Positions 5,683 through 8,254 of a DNA stretch of 8,254 nt are shown piece by piece. The notes under the pieces were generated by a model, which worked only from the letters and a program-made list of their open reading frames with translations, searched no databases and had not been told where the DNA came from. The position numbers and the translations under genes are program-made. Position 1 is the stretch's first letter. Every line of letters begins with the position of its first letter. The stretch comes from DAIDKA01 sp035485475 (GTDB lineage: Bacteria > Pseudomonadota > Gammaproteobacteria > Steroidobacterales > Steroidobacteraceae), in NCBI GenBank assembly GCA_035485475.1, contig DATHOA010000070.1, positions 1 to 8,254 on the forward strand. The letters are read 5' to 3'.

Positions 5683-6789
5683 ATGAGCAACAGCGTGGCC
5701 CAGTCCTTCGCAATGTCGGTGGTGACCATTCTGGGCGCCAGTGCGACGACCGCGTTTGCACAGTCAGCGCCGGTGGCAGCTCCGCCCTATACGCTGGCTC
5801 CCTTTGCAACGGCCCCGACGGGCCTTAGCGCACCGGATTCAATCGCAGTCGTCGGCAACAACGTATTCGTAGGCTATGGAGACGGCCACGCACCCGATGG
5901 CTCAGACGGTCTGTCCAGTCAAATCGTGGAGTTCGCGATGGATGGCACTGTCATCCATACCTTTACGGTGCCTGGTCACAACGACGGATTGAAGCTGGAT
6001 CCGGTCACGCATCAGCTGTGGGCATTGCAGAATGAAGATGCCCACCCGAATCTCGTGATCATTGACCCTAAAAGCGGTCATCAAAGTTCAGCGTTCCCGT
6101 TCAGTGCGGAGCCGCACGGCGGCGGTTACGACGACATCGTCTTTCGCGGTTGCAAGGTTTACATCAGCGCATCCAATCCGTCGGGTAATCCCAACACCGG
6201 ACCAGCCATCGTGTCTGCCCACCTGCAAGGTGGGGTCGTGACGGTGTCGCCGCTGTTGATGGGAAATGCCAAGGCAATCGACGTCCCGACGGGCGCCACC
6301 GTTACGCTCAATCTGCAGGATCCGGATTCCATGACACTCGATCCGCAGGGCAATATCGTACTGGACAGCCAAGCGGATCAGGAACTGATCTATGTTACCC
6401 ATCCGGGCCAGCCGAACCAGCAAGCGCTGCGACTGCCCCTGAGTTTCCAGACCGCGGGAGTGTCCACCCCCGTTGAGACTGACGACACAAATTTCGTGAC
6501 GTCGGAGGACGGCTTCATATTGTTCGCGGACAAAGGGCTGAACACCGTATACAAGCTGAGTCGACCGGGCTTTGTGCCGGGAACGGCTTTCACGGCCGCC
6601 GACGGTGGTCCGTTTGTAGGGACACTCGATATCAGCAGCGGTGTGATTACCCCGATTGTCACGGGGCTGATGAGCCCCGGAGGGTTGGTATTCGTCAAGC
6701 ATTCCGTCAATTCGAGCGCCTACGGTGGCGATACAGTGCAGCAATCCGGGCCGTTGAACGAAGCCAAAGAATGTGATCGGGACGAGTAG
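5683..6789 (+). CDS. Secreted beta-propeller-like protein (NHL/SMP-30-like)
   Basis: This 368-residue protein has a clear signal peptide: hydrophobic residues 8-20, then ATTAFA before QSAP, giving cleavage after residue 26. The mature part contains recurring short beta units typical of propellers: APDSIAVVGNNVFVGYGDG (50-68), NDGLKLDPVTHQLWALQNED (100-119), YDDIVFRGCKVYISASN (149-165), DPDSMTLDPQGNIVLDSQAD (213-232), FVTSEDGFILFADKGLNTVY (271-290) and GLMSPGGLVFV (328-338). The pattern 'Asp-x-hydrophobic ... N/H-x-hydrophobic ... hydrophobic' fits NHL or SMP-30/gluconolactonase-like folds, but I see no certain metal-binding or catalytic set, so a binding role is as likely as an enzyme. ATG 5683 has GAGGAG 6 bases upstream and is preferred over the in-frame TTG at 5677. 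A 125-bp gap separates it from the MDR gene, so it is probably transcribed on its own. Confidence 0.85.
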   Translation: MSNSVAQSFAMSVVTILGASATTAFAQSAPVAAPPYTLAPFATAPTGLSAPDSIAVVGNNVFVGYGDGHAPDGSDGLSSQIVEFAMDGTVIHTFTVPGHNDGLKLDPVTHQLWALQNEDAHPNLVIIDPKSGHQSSAFPFSAEPHGGGYDDIVFRGCKVYISASNPSGNPNTGPAIVSAHLQGGVVTVSPLLMGNAKAIDVPTGATVTLNLQDPDSMTLDPQGNIVLDSQADQELIYVTHPGQPNQQALRLPLSFQTAGVSTPVETDDTNFVTSEDGFILFADKGLNTVYKLSRPGFVPGTAFTAADGGPFVGTLDISSGVITPIVTGLMSPGGLVFVKHSVNSSAYGGDTVQQSGPLNEAKECDRDE

Positions 6790-6871
6790 GGGAATTGCCA
6801 TCATCATGCGGCGCGGACCAATGTGACGTAACCGGATTGAGGATCATCGGTACATATGCGTCAACTTGATT

Positions 6872-7567
6872 ATGAAACAACGCAACTGTGCCTTTATGAG
6901 ACCCAAATCCTCGAGTAAGATTTACCCCCACATTCCCCTGTTGATCCTTGTGGCCTGCGTGTTTTTGGCGCAGCCCGGCGGCCACGCCGTTGCCGAGGAC
7001 TTGCTCGGCCTCTATCTCGGCGGCGCGATCGGGCAGTCGCAGGTGGAGGCCGCTGCGCCGCAACTATTGGATTCCGGGCACTATCGACTGTTGGGCGCGG
7101 GCGGCTTCAAGGAAAGTCACTCGGCATTTAAAGTCATGGTCGGGCTTCGCCCCATTTCGTTACTGGGTGCAGAGCTTGCGTATGTTGATCTTGGGCATCC
7201 GAGCGGCAACCTCGGCCCGCAAACGAACGGTGATGTGTCCATGAAGGGCGCTGCCGCATTTGGCGTTGTGAACCTTCCAGTCCCCGTGATCGATATATTT
7301 TTGAAGGCGGGGGTTGCACGACTGCAGAGCACGGTGCACGGCATGGGTACCGTCACAGTAGTGTGTCCGAATGGTTCCTTGTGCCCGGGAGCCATACTCT
7401 CGAACTACCCATTCGAGCTGGGCCGCACGAATACCGGATTTGCGGCGGGCGCGGGAGCCCAGTACAAAATGGGCTCGTGGGCTGTACGCGCGGAGTACGA
7501 GCGATTCAATGCAGCGGGTGGAAATCCAAGCCTGTTGTCAGCCGGACTCACCTGGAGTTTCTTTTAA
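6872..7567 (+). CDS. Outer-membrane beta-barrel protein, OmpA-barrel-like
   Basis: This protein of 231 residues is probably an eight-stranded outer-membrane barrel. A hydrophobic segment (IPLLILVACVFLAQPGG) followed by HAVA-ED makes a signal peptide; from ATG 6872 cleavage falls near residue 42, while the in-frame ATG at 6896 would shorten the basic start and give a more normal signal. Neither start has a good ribosome site, so the start is uncertain. The mature part shows alternating barrel strands (LLGLYLGGAIG; HSAFKVMVGLRP; LLGAELAYVDLG; GFAAGAGAQYKMG; WAVRAEYERFN; SLLSAGLTWSFF) and ends in Phe, the usual signal for the BAM machine. The pair of Cys in CPNGSLC sits in a predicted outer loop and could form a disulfide. 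The 82-bp gap before it shows no clear terminator. Its stop is 3 bp from the convergent trxC stop. The specific function is unknown. Confidence 0.88.
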   Translation: MKQRNCAFMRPKSSSKIYPHIPLLILVACVFLAQPGGHAVAEDLLGLYLGGAIGQSQVEAAAPQLLDSGHYRLLGAGGFKESHSAFKVMVGLRPISLLGAELAYVDLGHPSGNLGPQTNGDVSMKGAAAFGVVNLPVPVIDIFLKAGVARLQSTVHGMGTVTVVCPNGSLCPGAILSNYPFELGRTNTGFAAGAGAQYKMGSWAVRAEYERFNAAGGNPSLLSAGLTWSFF

Positions 7568-7570
7568 GTC

Positions 7571-8005
7571 CTAAGCGTGCGCACGCACCCAGCGGATGAT
7601 ATCGGCCTTGCCCAGCGCGCCTGCCTGGCGTGCGACTTCGCGACCGGCTTTGAACAGCATCAGGGTGGGAATGTTGCGGATGTCAAATTCGCCGGCAATG
7701 TTCTGTGCTGCGTCGGTATCGAGCTTTGCGAGGCGCACCTTGGGTTCCAGCTCGGCAGCAGCTTGGGCGTATTGCGGCGCCATCGCCTGACACGGACCGC
7801 ACCACGCAGCCCAGAAGTCCACGACCACGGGAATGTCGTTACGATCGACGAAGCGGCGGAAATTGTTGCCGGTGAGCTCGATGGGATGACCCGTGAACAA
7901 CGGCCGGTGGCAATGCCCACACTTCGGCGCCTCGCCGAGGCGCGCGGTCGGAATGCGGTTGATCGTCTCGCAGTGCGGACACACGATATGGGGTGTTTCG
8001 GGCAT
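7571..8005 (-). CDS. trxC: Thioredoxin 2 (TrxC type, zinc-binding N-terminus)
   Basis: This 144-residue protein reduces disulfides in cytoplasmic proteins. It has the two parts that define TrxC: an N-terminal zinc module with Cys9-Pro-His-Cys12 and Cys29-Gly-His-Cys32, and a thioredoxin domain with the redox motif Trp68-Cys-Gly-Pro-Cys72 (FWAAWCGPCQAMAP). The cis-proline is Pro113 in NIPTLMLF. Length is normal for the family. There is no signal peptide. No clear ribosome site precedes the ATG at 8005. The gene follows an ABC permease gene on the same strand with a 35-bp gap, so joint transcription is possible. In E. coli, trxC is an OxyR target; I see no OxyR-type site in the short gap here, so any such control would have to come from further upstream. 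Confidence 0.96.
   Translation of the reverse strand: MPETPHIVCPHCETINRIPTARLGEAPKCGHCHRPLFTGHPIELTGNNFRRFVDRNDIPVVVDFWAAWCGPCQAMAPQYAQAAAELEPKVRLAKLDTDAAQNIAGEFDIRNIPTLMLFKAGREVARQAGALGKADIIRWVRAHA
7575..7586. repeat. 12-bp perfect palindrome at the convergent trxC / barrel-gene end
   Basis: GCGTGCGCACGC is a perfect inverted repeat. It lies in the last codons of trxC and just past the stop of the convergent barrel gene. It has no loop and no T-run, so it is not a standard terminator. Because it encodes Val-Arg-Ala-His of TrxC, coding constraint and high GC may explain it. Confidence 0.35.
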
Positions 8006-8040
8006 GCACGAGGTCTGGGGGCGCGAGGCATGATTTCAAG

Positions 8041-8254
8041 TCAGGCGCCGCGGGCGGCAATGGCGGGGGGTACTGCGGCGGCCCGCAACGCAGGCCATAG
8101 GACAGCAATCTGCCCGAGTGTGAGCACCACCATTGTGCCCCCGATCAGATACAACGGTGGCAGCCGCGGCAGAGCGATGTTGCGGACCATCCACAGGTTG
8201 GCGGACAGCCCCAGGAGGATGCCGAGAACCGATCCAGTCCCCACAATAAGCAGG
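8041..8254 (-). CDS. FtsX/MacB-type ABC transporter permease, C-terminal 70 residues (cut by window edge)
   Basis: The frame is open from the right edge to TGA at 8043-8041, so only the C-terminus is seen. It holds two hydrophobic segments, SVLGILLGLSANLWMV and LYLIGGTMVVLTLGQIAVL, followed by WPALRAAAVPPAIAARGA. The ending pattern 'PA-x-RA-A-x-x-x-P-x-x-A-hydrophobic-R' is the usual end of FtsX-like permeases of the MacB/LolC group, where the last helix leads into a short cytoplasmic tail. The substrate cannot be told: such transporters include macrolide and peptide exporters and lipoprotein-release systems. A GTG at 8244 could be misread as a start, but the frame continues beyond it. It lies 35 bp upstream of trxC on the same strand. 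Confidence 0.78.
   Translation of the reverse strand, partial: LLIVGTGSVLGILLGLSANLWMVRNIALPRLPPLYLIGGTMVVLTLGQIAVLWPALRAAAVPPAIAARGA

Noticed and set aside
6088..6807. 239-codon minus-strand ORF
   Set aside because: It lies opposite the secreted propeller gene, which has a signal peptide, a ribosome site and fold-like repeats. The antisense product is Arg/His-rich with no recognisable domain.
8242..8244. GTG as start of a 67-residue membrane protein
   Set aside because: The frame stays open upstream to the window edge and the sequence is the typical end of an FtsX-like permease, so this is a truncated larger gene.

Overview
The window reads as ordinary chromosomal DNA from a GC-rich Gram-negative bacterium, most likely a proteobacterium. 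The signs are an exported catalase-peroxidase, an outer-membrane beta-barrel protein ending in Phe, a TrxC-type thioredoxin and an Anbu proteasome homologue. The species cannot be named from the sequence alone. I see no insertion sequence, phage gene, tRNA, rRNA or CRISPR array. All non-coding gaps are under 200 bp.

Layout. (1) 1-1346, minus: the first 448 residues of a KatG catalase-peroxidase with a signal peptide, cut by the left edge. (2) 1347-1470: a divergent control region with a four-element OxyR-type site (ATAG-N7-CTAT pattern, 14 of 16 bases) and a katG -10 box. (3) 1471-2700, plus: an unrecognised protein with one N-terminal membrane segment. (4) 4269-2681, minus: a two-gene operon with a one-base TGATG overlap, coding for an Anbu-type proteasome-like protein and then a transglutaminase-like protein. 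The transglutaminase gene overlaps the end of the convergent unknown gene by 20 bp. (5) 4451-5557, plus: a zinc-free MDR quinone oxidoreductase-like enzyme with an N-terminal hydrophobic extension. (6) 5683-6789, plus: a secreted beta-propeller-like protein. (7) 6872-7567, plus: a small outer-membrane beta-barrel protein. (8) 8005-7571, minus: thioredoxin 2 (TrxC), ending 3 bp from the convergent barrel gene. (9) 8254-8041, minus: the C-terminal end of an FtsX/MacB-type ABC transporter permease, cut by the right edge.

How the genes may work together. Peroxide defence and redox control recur: an exported KatG under an OxyR-type site, TrxC (an OxyR target in E. coli) and an MDR oxidoreductase. 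This is a loose neighbourhood rather than one operon. The least understood unit is the Anbu-transglutaminase pair. These genes are known to travel together in bacteria, usually with an ATP-grasp protein and an alpha-E protein, neither of which is next to them here. The unknown membrane-anchored protein that shares the katG control region is the other candidate for new biology.
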